Shown here piece after piece: positions 9,601 through 19,192 of a stretch of DNA of 64,000 nt; position 1 is the first letter of the stretch, and each line of letters opens with the position of its first letter. Under the pieces are notes generated by a model. That model made no database searches. It was not told the DNA's origin and worked only from the letters and a program-made list of their open reading frames with translations. The DNA is from G965212025 sp965215765 (GTDB lineage: Bacteria; Pseudomonadota; Gammaproteobacteria; Poriferisulfidales; Oxydemutatoraceae), in assembly GCA_965215765.1 (NCBI GenBank), contig OZ244118.1:2108001-2172000 (forward strand), read 5' to 3'. The translations under genes and the position numbers were made by a program.

Positions 9601-10205
9601 CAATGGCGCGCTTTAACCTTTTGCGGGCAGGGCGAGAGCAGAGCAGGAAACAACGATCCGGCTTCCCGTCAGATTTGGTGCGGGAGTGTTCCGGAAGCAT
9701 CATGCGTCTGCCAAGGAGCAGCGTCCAGCCACCCAGGGTCATCAGTGGCCGCTCGGAAAATATGCGGCGTTGGCAAAAGGTGCCTGGGGCGACAGGGCAA
9801 CACGGTTGCTTATTCTCCTTCGATCCCGGGGTATATGACCAGATGCAGTTACCCCCCACAGACTGCCAAAAATGCTTCGCAAACCTACGCGAAACGAGCA
9901 ATGGCAAAAGGTGCCTGGGACAACCGGGTGAGAGGGAAACAGAAAGGAAAACGACGACCTGGCTCCTCGTCAGGTTATATGGCTGTACGGGAGCTTCCGG
10001 AAGCATCGTGCAGCGCAGAGTACGGCGTCCAGCCACCCAAGGTCATCGGTGGCCGCTCGGAAAATATGCGGCAATGGCAAAAGGCACCTGGGGCGACCGG
10101 GCAGCACGGATGCTTATTCTCCTTCGATCCCGGGGTATATGACCGGATGCAGTTTCCACCTGACAGACTGCCAAAAAATGCTTCGCAAGCCTCGCGAAAC
10201 GAGCG
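9601..10205. repeat. Diverged R306 repeat units; no gene seen
   Basis: About two R306 units are recognisable, with B modules starting near 9782 and 10089 and an A module between them. They have more substitutions than the units of the main array at 14.9-17.8 kb. Open frames on both strands arise because the repeat length is a multiple of three. Confidence 0.7.
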
Positions 10206-10313
10206 ATGACAGACGACCGTTTAAACGAGAAGAAAATACGGACTATTGTTATAGGCGGAGCGATTGTTGCGGTATCTGGTGCCCTCGCGAGCGGACTTTT
10301 TGCAGCTTTGTGA
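10206..10313 (+). pseudogene. 3' fragment of a coiled-coil gene fused to R306
   Basis: This 35-codon frame begins MTDDRLNEKK and ends with the same membrane segment as the two coiled-coil genes at 11287 and 13969 (TIVIGGAIVAVSG, then ALASGLFAAL), with its own TGA. The 5' part, including the ATG, comes from an R306 repeat end. The coiled-coil region is gone. It could in principle make a one-helix membrane peptide, but I see no good ribosome site. I take it as a third, truncated copy. Confidence 0.55.
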
Positions 10314-10700
10314 CTTATTCCCGGGCATGAGTGCCAATGCGGCAGTCTCGTCGTTGTTTTGCAGTCAGTCACCAAAGAGACGGAAACTGCTGTGGCAAGG
10401 ATTCCCAAGTTTTAGATGACCGCTGATAGCGCGTTTGGCAAGCTCCTGCTCACTCAATCCTTGGTCTCGCCAGTCATGATACTTGTCATCGCTTGTACAC
10501 TATATGTATCGGGAAGGCTTCGCGACAACGGTTGGTCATACTGAACTTCATTTCGATTCCTTCGCAAAGATTGCTCCCGCCTCCTTCAGACAGTCACGCT
10601 CCTTCATAGCTCGATTCAGTTCTCCTTTCACCGTAGCCATTTCCCCATCTCTGGCATGACCATTACCCGACACGCGCCAAATCGCTAAATCCCTTTCATG
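10314..10700 (-). mobile_element. IS3-like transposase remnant, copy 1
   Basis: On the minus strand 10640-10548 encodes a short frame (MATVKGELNRAMKERD, then CLKEAGAIFAKES). It resembles the C-terminal end of IS3-family OrfA proteins, where a leucine-rich helix precedes LKKAAAFFAKE. Its TGA overlaps an ATG (ATGA) that begins MKFSMTNRCREAFPI, like the start of IS3 OrfB, and this breaks off after about 20 residues. No terminal inverted repeats or target duplication are evident. The rest, to 10317, is an unidentified frame ending in SFRLFGD. Confidence 0.5.
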
Positions 10701-10734
10701 TCTTTAGCAACGTCCCGGCATATTGGGACTAATT

Positions 10735-10866
10735 TGTTTCAATGTGGCATCTGTTGATTTGTCGGAGCCACCGCTCCTCGCCAAGACCCCTGCGAATAAT
10801 TCCTTCAGTCGATGTTGGCCGCCACAAGATCTGCTCGGTCATGACGACCACCGGCAGCTTTGCCAT
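10735..10866 (-). pseudogene. 5' fragment of the glycosyltransferase gene, copy 1
   Basis: An ATG at 10866 opens MAKLPVVVMTEQ, which parallels MAKLSAVIITQND at the start of the glycosyltransferase pseudogene at 13547. Similarity is lost after about ten residues. The flank to its right (10867-11286) matches the leader of that pseudogene, which supports a copied 5' end. Confidence 0.4.
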
Positions 10867-11286
10867 ACGGCCTGAACCCCCATGCAAAACCTGCTTTCAG
10901 CACGAGCATTTTAGATTTGCCACCGGGCAAGTTGGCCATCTCTCCACTTTTCCAGCATAAACTCCCAAAACAGCAACCACCGGATCAGTGGTTCACATCC
11001 TGCCTTGATTGGCACCCTAAGCACCCATCTGTGCTTCTGCATAGTCCACACGGGCTGTCATCCTCGTTACCGTTTAATCTTTGCACCATGCTCCACCACC
11101 GTGCAGGTAGTTAGTTTTTTGCATCTCTGCGTGGCGCAGCCAGATGGCCGAACTCAGAATCTTGTGATCAGGGTTCAGCTAGCGTGCTGTTCATGCTTTT
11201 GATTGCTCTGACCAGCTGCACAGCGGGGGTGAAATCATTGTAGAATGAGCACCCCAAGTTGTTAATCTACCAAGAGGAGAGAATAA
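10867..11286 (+). repeat. Leader block of coiled-coil gene 1, with likely promoter
   Basis: This block of about 420 bp recurs almost unchanged at 13548-13968. In both copies it joins the start of a glycosyltransferase copy (minus strand) to the start of a coiled-coil gene (plus strand), so it acts as a divergent intergenic region. On the plus strand TAGAAT at about 11241 is a possible -10 element. The ribosome site AGGAG is at 11275-11279, seven bases before the ATG. Confidence 0.6.
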
Positions 11287-11829
11287 ATGGAACAAAGTCT
11301 CGAAGCACCAAGCAGCTTGGTCTCGCTGGGTGAGCGCTTGACAGCTCTGGACAACCGTGTGAACGAGTTTATTCCAGATATAAACACCAAAGTCGATAAT
11401 CTGTCCAAGGAAATCCATAACTTGGAGCGACAGATGGCTGCTGAGAACAAAAACTTGGCACTGCAGATGGCCGCTGAGAACAAAAACTTGGAGCTACAGA
11501 TGGCCGCTGAGAACAAAAATATATCCAAGGATATCTGTAACTTGGCACTGCAAATTCAGCCTCTGGCTGCTGAGAACAAAAATATGTCCGAGAGAATGGA
11601 TAATATGGCTGCTGAGAACAAAAGCGTATCCAAGGAAATCCATAACCTGGCACTGCAAATGGCTGCCGGGAGTAAAAAAACGTCCGAAGAAATTCGTAAC
11701 TTGGAACTGAAAATTCAGCCTGTAATTATTGACCATAAACGCATGAAGAATATAACGACTATTGTTATAGGCGGAGCTATTGTTGCGGTATCAGGTGCCC
11801 TCGCAAGCGGACTTTTTGCAGCTTTTTAA
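11287..11829 (+). CDS. Hendecad coiled-coil protein with C-terminal membrane anchor, 180 aa
   Basis: The ATG is preceded by AGGAG with a seven-base spacer, the best ribosome site in the window. Residues 1-30 are a short head. From about residue 38 to 150 the protein is a charged coiled coil with 11-residue repeats (NLALQMAAENK and variants), three in direct succession at about residues 45-80. Residues about 155-180 form one hydrophobic segment (ITTIVIGGAIVAV, then SGALASGLFAAF) at the extreme C-terminus, so it is probably tail-anchored with the coil in the cytoplasm. The architecture recalls DUF1640-like coiled-coil proteins, but I cannot assign the family. It runs opposite to the GLUG array. 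The paralogue at 13969 differs mainly by two fewer hendecads. Function unknown. Confidence 0.85.
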   Translation: MEQSLEAPSSLVSLGERLTALDNRVNEFIPDINTKVDNLSKEIHNLERQMAAENKNLALQMAAENKNLELQMAAENKNISKDICNLALQIQPLAAENKNMSERMDNMAAENKSVSKEIHNLALQMAAGSKKTSEEIRNLELKIQPVIIDHKRMKNITTIVIGGAIVAVSGALASGLFAAF

Positions 11830-12215
11830 CTTATTCAAGGCATGACCGCCAATGCGTCAGTCTCGTCGTTGTTTTGCAGTCAGTCGCCAAAGAGACGGAA
11901 ACTGCCGTGGTCAGGGTTCCCAAGTAATAGATGACCGCTGATAGCGCGTTTGGCAAGCTCCCGCCCACTCAATCCATGGTCTCGCCAGTCATGATACTTG
12001 TCATTGCTCGCACACTATATGTATCGGGAAGGCTTCGCTACAACGGTTGGTCATACTGAACTTCATTTCTATTCCTTCGCAAAGATTGCTTCCGCCTCTT
12101 TCAGACAATCGTGCTTATTCATAACTCGATTCAATTCTCCTTTCACCGTAGCCATTTCCCCATCTCTGGCATGACCATTACCCGACACGCGCCTTGTCTT
12201 TATATCTTCTTTCAT
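11830..12215 (-). mobile_element. IS3-like transposase remnant, copy 2
   Basis: This is a copy of the remnant at 10314-10700. The OrfA-like frame (12155-12069 on the minus strand) reads MATVKGELNRVMNKHD and ends one codon early with TAG after FAKE. The segment follows the coiled-coil gene directly, as in the other two copies, so it was duplicated together with that gene. Confidence 0.5.
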
Positions 12216-12600
12216 GTCTTTTCCGGTGTCCCGGTGTCCCGGCGTTCCGGCATATTGGGACTAATGCCAGCTCCTCGTTAATTTGTTTCAATGTGACATT
12301 TGTTGATTTGTCGGAGCCACCGCTCCTCGCCTAGACCGCTGCGAATAATTCCTTCGACCGATGCTGGTTGCCACGAGATCTGCTCGGTCATGACGACCGA
12401 CCACTTTGCCATACGATCTGAACCCCCGTGCAAAATCTGCTTTCAGTACCGGCTCTTTGGACTTGCCATCGGATAAGCTGGCCACCCCACCATCTCTCAG
12501 ACACAAGTACCCGGAATAGCAGCACTCTGAACGCGGTGGTTCACAGTCTGCTTTGATTGGCATCCTAAGGTGTCCGCCTGTGCTTCGGCTTTACCCATGG
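12216..12600 (-). pseudogene. 5' fragment and leader of the glycosyltransferase gene, copy 2
   Basis: Positions about 12290-12600 match 10745-11030, including the string from TGTTGATTTGTCGGAGCC onwards and a damaged MAK-VVMTEQI start near 12413. The leader ahead of it holds a frame beginning PIKADCEP that also exists, diverged, in the other two leaders (PIKAGCEP). I cannot identify that frame. Nothing is recognised from 12600 to 12789. Confidence 0.4.
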
Positions 12601-12789
12601 TCAGCGGGTCATCGGCACCATTCCGTCCGTGAGCCACGCCCCACCAGCGAGTGGATGGTGCCAGCTTTCTGCACCGAAAGTGTTGTTGAGCCCCGGTTCA
12701 GGGCAAGTTTGCAGTGCCTGCTGTCGTCATGTTCATTGGTGATGACCTTGCTCGGCTGGTGTTGGCGTGAGTTGATGACCGTGGCTCAA

Positions 12790-13547
12790 TCAGTTGTGCC
12801 GGTTCTTTCCCTCTGCACCTTGACTGGTCTTGGTCTGAACGGGCTTGGGCTTGATGTGCTCCAAAAATGAGTATTGCGCACTCAGACTGGAAGTGACAAA
12901 GCCGTCCAAGAAACCCCCGTTGTAGAAAATAAAGCCTGAAAAACGCCCAATAGGGGCTGACGATCTCCTTTATGATTTCGCTGCTCTTGTAGTGCTTGCT
13001 TGGACACCGCTCTTGAGTGGCGATGTACTCTTTAACGATATCGTAAGCCAGGCGAGTTAAATGATGCTTCAGTTCCGAGGCAGCACCATTGAGCTGCACA
13101 CTTGCGAGTACTGGTTGGTCGCTGAATTTGCCATGTTGGCGATTGAACAAGTGCAGCGAGTAGCCCGGGTAAAGACCGTGGTCTATGACGTCTTTGTCGA
13201 AGTAACGACCCAACCTTGCCATCATGAAACCTGCAGACGATGGGTCTTGCAGAGTCGAGAGGATTTCAGCTTGCAGTTCAGACGTTATTCTTTCGTTTAC
13301 TTTCAGCACGAACACCCAGTCATTACGGGCAAGCCCAACCGACTTGTTCTTTAGCGCCCCTGAACCCGGCCAACCCAGACGCGCGACCCTGGACCCTGGC
13401 ACCGAGCTCTTCTGCAAGATCGCACGTTTTGCCAATAGAGCCACAATCCACCACCAACACCGCATCGGCGAAACCGGCGCAGTTCACGGCAGCAGCGACT
13501 AACTTTTCATCATTCTGGGTAATGATGACGGCGGACAGCTTTGCCAT
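12790..13547 (-). pseudogene. WaaE/KdtX-like family 2 glycosyltransferase, frameshifted
   Basis: The ATG at 13547 opens MAKLSAVIITQNDE and VLVVDCGSIGKT, the nucleotide-sugar binding start typical of GT2 enzymes of the WaaE/KdtX type, which add a sugar to lipopolysaccharide core. The frame shifts near 13365, after LAGF, and continues as GALKNKSVGLARNDWVF. Here the expected acidic LDADER motif has become LKVNER, so the metal-binding aspartates are lost. The C-terminal half is recognisable (SPYWAFFRLYFLQRGFL). A second shift near 12915 restores the family's GFLDGF motif and leads to a TGA at 12790. Two frameshifts plus a lost catalytic motif make it non-functional. An uninterrupted frame at 12698-13465 spans only part of it. 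Confidence 0.75.
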
Positions 13548-13968
13548 ACGGACTGAACCCCCATACAAAACCTGCTTTCAGCACGAGCATTTTAGATTTG
13601 CCACCGGGCAAGTTGGCCACCTCGCCACTTTTCCGGCATAAACTCCCAAAACAGCAACCACCGGATCAGTGGTTCACATCCTGCCTTGATTGGCACCCTA
13701 AGCACCCGTCTGTGCTTCAGCATAGTCCACACGGGCTGTCATCCTCGTTACCGTTTAGTCTTTGCACCATGCTCCACCAGCGTGCAGGTAGTCAGTTTTT
13801 TGCATCTCTGCGTGGCGCAGTCAGGTGGCCGAACTCAGAATCTTGTGATCAGGGTTCAGCTAGCAGTGCTGTTCATGCTTTTGATTGCTCTGATCAGTTG
13901 CACAGCGGGGGTGAAATCATTGTAGAATGAGCACCCCAAGTTGTTAATCTACCAAGAGGAGAGAATAA
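13548..13968 (+). repeat. Leader block of coiled-coil gene 2
   Basis: This is a near-identical copy of 10867-11286, with substitutions such as ATCAGTTGCAC for ACCAGCTGCAC near 13890. TAGAAT lies at about 13923 and AGGAG seven bases before the next gene. No other gene is seen. Confidence 0.6.
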
Positions 13969-14445
13969 ATGGAACAAAGTCTCGAAGCACCAGGCAGCTT
14001 GGTCTCGCTGGGTGAGCGCTTGACAGCTCTGGACAACCGTGTGAACGAGTTTATTCCAGATATAAACACCAAAGTCGATAATCTGTCCAAGGAAATCCAT
14101 AACTTGGAGCGACAGATGGCCGCTGAGAACAAAAACATATCCAAGGATATCTGTAACTTGGCACTGCAAATTCAGCCTCTGGCTGCTGAGAACAAAAATA
14201 TGTCCGAGAGAATGGATAATATGGCTGCTGAGAACAAAAGCGTATCCAAGGAAATCCATAACCTGGCACTGCAAATGGCTGCCGGGAGTAAAAAAACGTC
14301 CGAAGAAATTCGTAACTTGGAACTGAAAATTCAGCCTGTAATTATTGACCATAAACGCATGAAGAATATAACGACTATTGTTATAGGCGGAGCTATTGTT
14401 GCGGTATCAGGTGCCCTCGCAAGCGGACTTTTTGCAGCTTTTTAA
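13969..14445 (+). CDS. Hendecad coiled-coil protein with C-terminal membrane anchor, paralogue, 158 aa
   Basis: The sequence matches the 180-residue protein at 11287 almost throughout. The visible differences are one residue near position 10 (P-G for P-S) and the absence of 22 residues, exactly two LxLQMAAENKN hendecads (66 bp). The ribosome site, head, coil and C-terminal hydrophobic anchor are all kept, so both copies appear functional. A clean in-frame change by whole repeats while the rest is preserved suggests recent duplication followed by repeat slippage, with the coil length tolerant of change. Confidence 0.85.
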   Translation: MEQSLEAPGSLVSLGERLTALDNRVNEFIPDINTKVDNLSKEIHNLERQMAAENKNISKDICNLALQIQPLAAENKNMSERMDNMAAENKSVSKEIHNLALQMAAGSKKTSEEIRNLELKIQPVIIDHKRMKNITTIVIGGAIVAVSGALASGLFAAF

Positions 14446-14867
14446 CTTATTCAAGGCATGACCGCCAATGCGTCAGTCTCGTCGTTGTTTTGCAGTCAGT
14501 CGCCAAAGTGATGGAAACTGCCATGGCCAGGGTTCCCTAAGTAATAGATGACCGCTGATAGCGCGTTTGGCAAGCTCCCGCCCACTCAATCCATGGTCTC
14601 GCCAGTCATGATACTTGTCATTGCTCGTACACTATACGTATCGGGAAGGCTTCGCGACAACGGTTGATCATACTGAACTTCATTTCGATTCCTTCGCAAA
14701 GATTGCTCCCGCCTCCTTCAGACAGTCACGCTCCTTCATAGCTCGATTCAGTTCTCCTTTCACCGTAGCCATTTCCCCATCTCTGGCATGACCATTACCC
14801 GACATGCGCCTTGTCGTTATATCTTCTTTCATGTCTTTTCCGGTGTCCCTGCGTTCCTGCATATTGG
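14446..14867 (-). mobile_element. IS3-like transposase remnant, copy 3
   Basis: This is the third copy of the remnant. The OrfA-like frame (14772-14680 on the minus strand) keeps MATVKGELNRAMKERD and FAKESK before its TGA. The segment runs straight into the R306 array near 14868. Confidence 0.5.
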
Positions 14868-17800
14868 AACTAATGAAAGGTGCCTGGGACAACCGGACAG
14901 CACGGATGCTTATTCTCCTTCGATCCCGGGATATATGACCGGATGCAGTTTCCCCCTGACTGACTGCCAAAAGGTGACCGCTCGGAAAATATGCGGCAAT
15001 GGCAAAAGATGCCTGGGGCCGACTGGGCGAGAGGGAAACAGAAAGGAAAACGACGACCTGGCTCCTCGTCAGGTTATATGGCTGTACGGGAGCTTCCGGA
15101 AGCATCGTGCAGCGCAGAGTACGGCGTCCGGCCACCCAAGGTCATCGGTGACCGCTCGGAAAATATGCGGCAATGGCAAAAGGTGCCTGGGACAACCGGA
15201 CAGCACGGATGCTTATTCTCCTTCGATCCCGGGATATATGACCGGATGCAGTTTCCCCCTGACAGACTGCCAAAAAATGTTTCGCAAACCTCGCGAAACG
15301 AGCAATGGTAAAAGATGCCTGGGGGGCGACCGGGCGAGAGGGAAACAGAAAGGAAAACGACGACCTGGCTCCTCGTCAGGTTATATGGCTGTACGGGAGC
15401 TTACGGAAGCATCGTGCAGCGCAGAGTACGGCGTCCAGCCACCCAAGGTCATCGGTGGCCGCTCGGAAAATATGCGGCAATGGCAAAGGTGCCTGGGACA
15501 ACCGGACAGCACGGATGCTTATTCTCCTTCGATCCCGGGATATATGACCGGATGTAGTTTCCCCCTGACAGACTGCCAAAAAATGTTTCGCAAACCTCGC
15601 GAAACGAGCAATGGTAAAAGATGCCTGGGGGCGACCGGGCGAGAGGGAAACAGAAAGGAAAACGACGACCTGGCTCCTCGTCAGGTTATATGGCTGTACG
15701 GGAGCTTACGGAAGCATCGTGCGGCGCAGAGTACGGTGTCCAGCCACCCAAGGTCATCGGTGACCGCTCGGAAAATATGCGGCAATGGCAAAAGGTGCCT
15801 GGGACAACCGGACAGCACGGATGCTTATTCTCCTTCGATCCCGGGATATATGACCGGATGCAGTTTCCCCCTGACAGACTGCCAAAAAATGTTTCGCAAA
15901 CCTCGCGAAACGAGCAATGGTAAAAGATGCCAGGGGGCGACCGGGCGAGAGGGAAACAGAAAGGAAAACGACGACCTGGCTCCTCGTCAGGTTATATGGC
16001 TGTACGGGAGCTTCCGGAAGCATCGTGCAGCGCAGAGTACGGCGTCCAGCCACCCAAGGTCATCGGTGGCCGCTCGGAAAATATGCGGCAATGGCAAAAG
16101 GTGCCTGGGACAACCGGACAGCACGGATGCTTATTCTCCTTCGATCCCGGGATATATGACCGGATGCAGTTTCCCCCTGACTGACTGCCAAAAAATGTTT
16201 CGCAAACCTCGCGAAACGAGCAATGGTAAAAGATGCCTGGGGGGCGACCGGGCGAGAGGGAAACAGAAAGGAAAACGACGACCTGGCTCCTCGTCAGGTT
16301 ATATGGCTGTACGGGAGCTTCCGGAAGCATCGTGCAGCGCAGAGTACGGCGTCCGGCCACCCAAGGTCATCGGTGGCCGCTCGGAAAATATGCGGCAATG
16401 GCAAAGGTGCCTGGGACAACCGGACAGCACGGATGCTTATTCTCCTTCGATCCCGGGATATATGACCGGATGCAGTTTCCCCCTGACTGACTGCCAAAAA
16501 ATGTTTCGCAAACCTCGCGAAACGAGCAATGGCAAAAGATGCCTGGAGCCGACTGGGCGAGAGGGAAACAGAAAGGAAAACGACGACCTGGCTCCTCGTC
16601 AGGTTATATGGCTGTACGGAAGCTTCCGGAAGCATCGTGCGGCGCAGAGTACGGTGTCCGGCCACCCAAGGTCATCGGTGGCCGCTCGGAAAATATGCGG
16701 CAATGGCAAAGGTGCCTGGGACAACCGGACAGCACGGATGCTTATTCTCCTTCGATCCCGGGATATATGACCGGATGCAGTTTCCCCCTGACAGACTGCC
16801 AAAAAATGTTTCGCAAACCTCGCGAAACGAGCAATGGCAAAAGATGCCTGGGGCCGACCGGGCGAGAGGGAAACAGAAAGGAAAACGACGACCTGGCTCC
16901 TCGTCAGGTTATATGGCTGTACGGGAGCTTCCGGAAGCATCGTGCGGCGCAGAGTACGGTGTCCAGCCACCCAAGGTCATCGGTGACCGCTCGGAAAATA
17001 TGCGGCAATGGCAAAAGGCGCCTGGGACAACCGGACAGCACGGATGCTTATTCTCCTTCGATCCCGGGATATATGACCGGATGCAGTTTCCCCCTGACAG
17101 ATTGCCAAAAAATGTTTCGCAAACCTCGCGAAACGAGCAATGGTAAAAGATGCCTGGGGGCGACCGGGCGAGAGGGAAACAGAAAGGAAAACGACGACCT
17201 GGCTCCTCGTCAGGTTATATGGCTGTACGGGAGCTTCCGGAAGCATCGTGCGGCGCAGAGTACGGTGTCCAGCCACCCAAGGTCATCGGTGACCGCTCGG
17301 AAAATATGCGGCAATGGCAAAAGGTGCCTGGGACAACCGGACAGCACGGATGCTTATTCTCCTTCGATCCCGGGATATATGACCGGATGCAGTTTCCCCC
17401 TGACAGACTGCCAAAAAATGTTTCGCAAACCTCGCGAAACGAGCAATGGTAAAAGATGCCTGGGGGCGACCGGGCGAGAGGGAAACAGAAAGGAAAACGA
17501 CGACCTGGCTCCTCGTCAGGTTATATGGCTGTACGGGAGCTTCCGGAAGCATCGTGCAGCGCAGAGTACGGCGTCCAGCCACCCAAGGTCATCGGTGGCC
17601 GCTCGGAAAATATGCGGCAATGGCAAAAGGTGTCTGGGACAACCGGACAGCACGGATGCTTATTCTCCTTCGATCCCGGGATATATGATCGGATGCAGTT
17701 TCCCCCTGACAGACTACCAAAAAATGCTGCACAACCCTGCGCGAAACGAGCAATGGCAAAAGGTGCCTAGGGCGACCGGACAGCACGGATGCTTATTCTC
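14868..17800. repeat. R306 satellite array, about ten 306-bp units
   Basis: The landmark TGCCTGGGACAACCGG or a close variant recurs at 14881, 15184, 15490, 15796, 16102, 16408, 16713, 17019, 17325 and 17631, a period of 303 to 306 bp. A last partial unit begins near 17764. Each unit has an A module of about 174 bp and a B module of about 132 bp. The B module contains a 7-bp inverted repeat, GTTTCGC and GCGAAAC around a 7-base loop. Because 306 is 102 codons, long open frames (up to 660 codons) appear on both strands. Their repeats change frame between units and they have no ribosome site, so I do not call them genes. Confidence 0.9.
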
Positions 17801-17974
17801 CTTCGACCACGGGATATATGCCTAGATGCGGTTTCCATATATTCACGCCTTGCCACCCATGGCGTGGCACGAAGAAAATCTATGTCCGCCAACAGGCAAG
17901 GCCGGGAACATCTTCAAAAGAAACCCCAGACGGCATGAGCGAAAGGCACACCAGACAGTCAGATGGCTGACGCC
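17801..17974. repeat. DUF3108 3' flank with small hairpin
   Basis: This flank is shared by all DUF3108 copies with an intact 3' end. It contains TGCCAC and GTGGCA around a 7-base loop near 17855. No run of T follows, so it is not a standard terminator. Confidence 0.4.
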
Positions 17975-18664
17975 TTATCGTTCGGCAAGCGAGCCAGACA
18001 ATTTCTCCAGGTACATTTCGTACTTGTAATCATGTTTGGGACTCGTCCAGAACCTGTAGTCTGTCTTTCCTTCCTTGTGTCGTACCAGGATTAAGGTCCG
18101 CAATCGACCGAGAACCTTAGCGATTTTCTTACTCACCAACAACCTCGTAACGATAGTCTTTCAGCTTTTCCCTCTGGCAACCCGGTAATTCCACGGCCCG
18201 ACTCCTCACCTTTCATGTCCGCCATGATCTGTGCCTGCATAGCCATCTCGTCCAACGTATCCGCAGGCACCTGGAACTCATATCTGCCTTCCCCGACAGA
18301 CGACTGAAACCTGGCTCTTTTCCCAGTCGAATGAAAGCACCACCCTGATATCCCTCCCGACCTTTGCCACGTAGTTCAAAGGCACAATGCGAACTTCAGG
18401 CAAGAGACTAAGGAAAAAAGACCTGAGGGAGACAGCTTCCTCATCATCACGTGAGCATTGTCAGAGCGAACAAGGTTCAGATCCAGATCGGCACCATAGA
18501 AAGCTTTTGTTACCCGGTAAGAAGCCTTGAAATCAGCCATGGGAAAGTCCGCAACTGCCGGCGTAACCGGGCAGCACACAAAGTCCTGTACAAAGCAAGG
18601 CAAAGGTATTGGTGACTATGCGCTGCGGCAAGCTCCTGTTTTTCATCGCCTGTCTGGAAAACAC
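17975..18664 (-). pseudogene. DUF3108-family protein, decayed copy B
   Basis: The former start codon is GTG at 18664 (VFSRQAMKNRSLPQ). A signal peptide remnant, a DFPMADFKASYRVTKAF-like mature start and a SPSGLFSL segment follow, but in different frames. A stop lies at 18376. The C-terminal part to the TAA at 17975 carries further indels and the same 39-bp deletion as copies A and D. Confidence 0.75.
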
Positions 18665-19192
18665 CAAATCCCAGTGCGTGGTGTTCATGACCGCTGCTGT
18701 CTGGTGGCTTGTCAGTTCAGGAGAATGACCCCGGCGACCAGGACACACTCGGCTTCCAGAGAATAACCTTGATAGGGATTGATGGCCCCCTGTTTGCTTT
18801 CTCTCGGCCAACAGATACAACACAATGACGTGATCATTTTCATGCTATTGGCACCCATGATGAATTCCTTATGGTGCAGCAATACCTGTTAAAGAGGCGG
18901 AGATTATCAGGACTTCCAATAACCTTCGGTCAGATCCCGACACAATAAGTCTATCAGGTTAAATAACACGGCTTCATGGATGGCAATCTCTTCTATAATG
19001 ACCTGTACGAGCCAAACTTGTCAGGAAGTTTTTTCTGCCTGAATATATATGAGCCAGACTTGCCCGGGGTCTCCAATAACCCTCAGGTGTTTACCACCAA
19101 GCCAATGCATTAACCCGCCAAAGCGTTCAGGACTATCTCGGAACAACGCCCTTTCGCTGCTTTCTGCTACCCCGAGGAATCGGGCGTACTTC
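18665..19192. repeat. URS block and 3' block of GLUG3
   Basis: 18665-18890 is the URS block found 5' of DUF3108 copies, with a short conserved frame (SMKMITSLCCVCW-like near 18840). 18890-19192 is the block that follows GLUG genes. A minus-strand frame there ends LTEGYWKS and is also found near 36.95 kb, but it is not preserved in all copies. I recognise no gene. Confidence 0.5.

Noticed and set aside
11120..11200. tRNA-like stretch (GTGGCGCAG, then GGTTCA) before each coiled-coil gene
   Set aside because: I could not form acceptor and anticodon stems in a standard arrangement; resemblance is limited to D-arm and T-loop words.
12698..13465. Intact 255-codon gene in the glycosyltransferase region
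   Set aside because: The first 30 or so codons and the last 70 are out of frame with the family; homology requires two frame changes, so the open frame is only the middle of a pseudogene.
14788..17825. Open frames of 660 and 428 codons on the plus strand
   Set aside because: They are produced by a 306-bp repeat whose length is a multiple of three. The same repeat is open in several frames on both strands, single-base length changes switch frames between units, and no ribosome site or signal is present.
17840..17880. Intrinsic terminator at the TGCCAC/GTGGCA hairpin
   Set aside because: The stem is only six bases and no T run follows on either strand.
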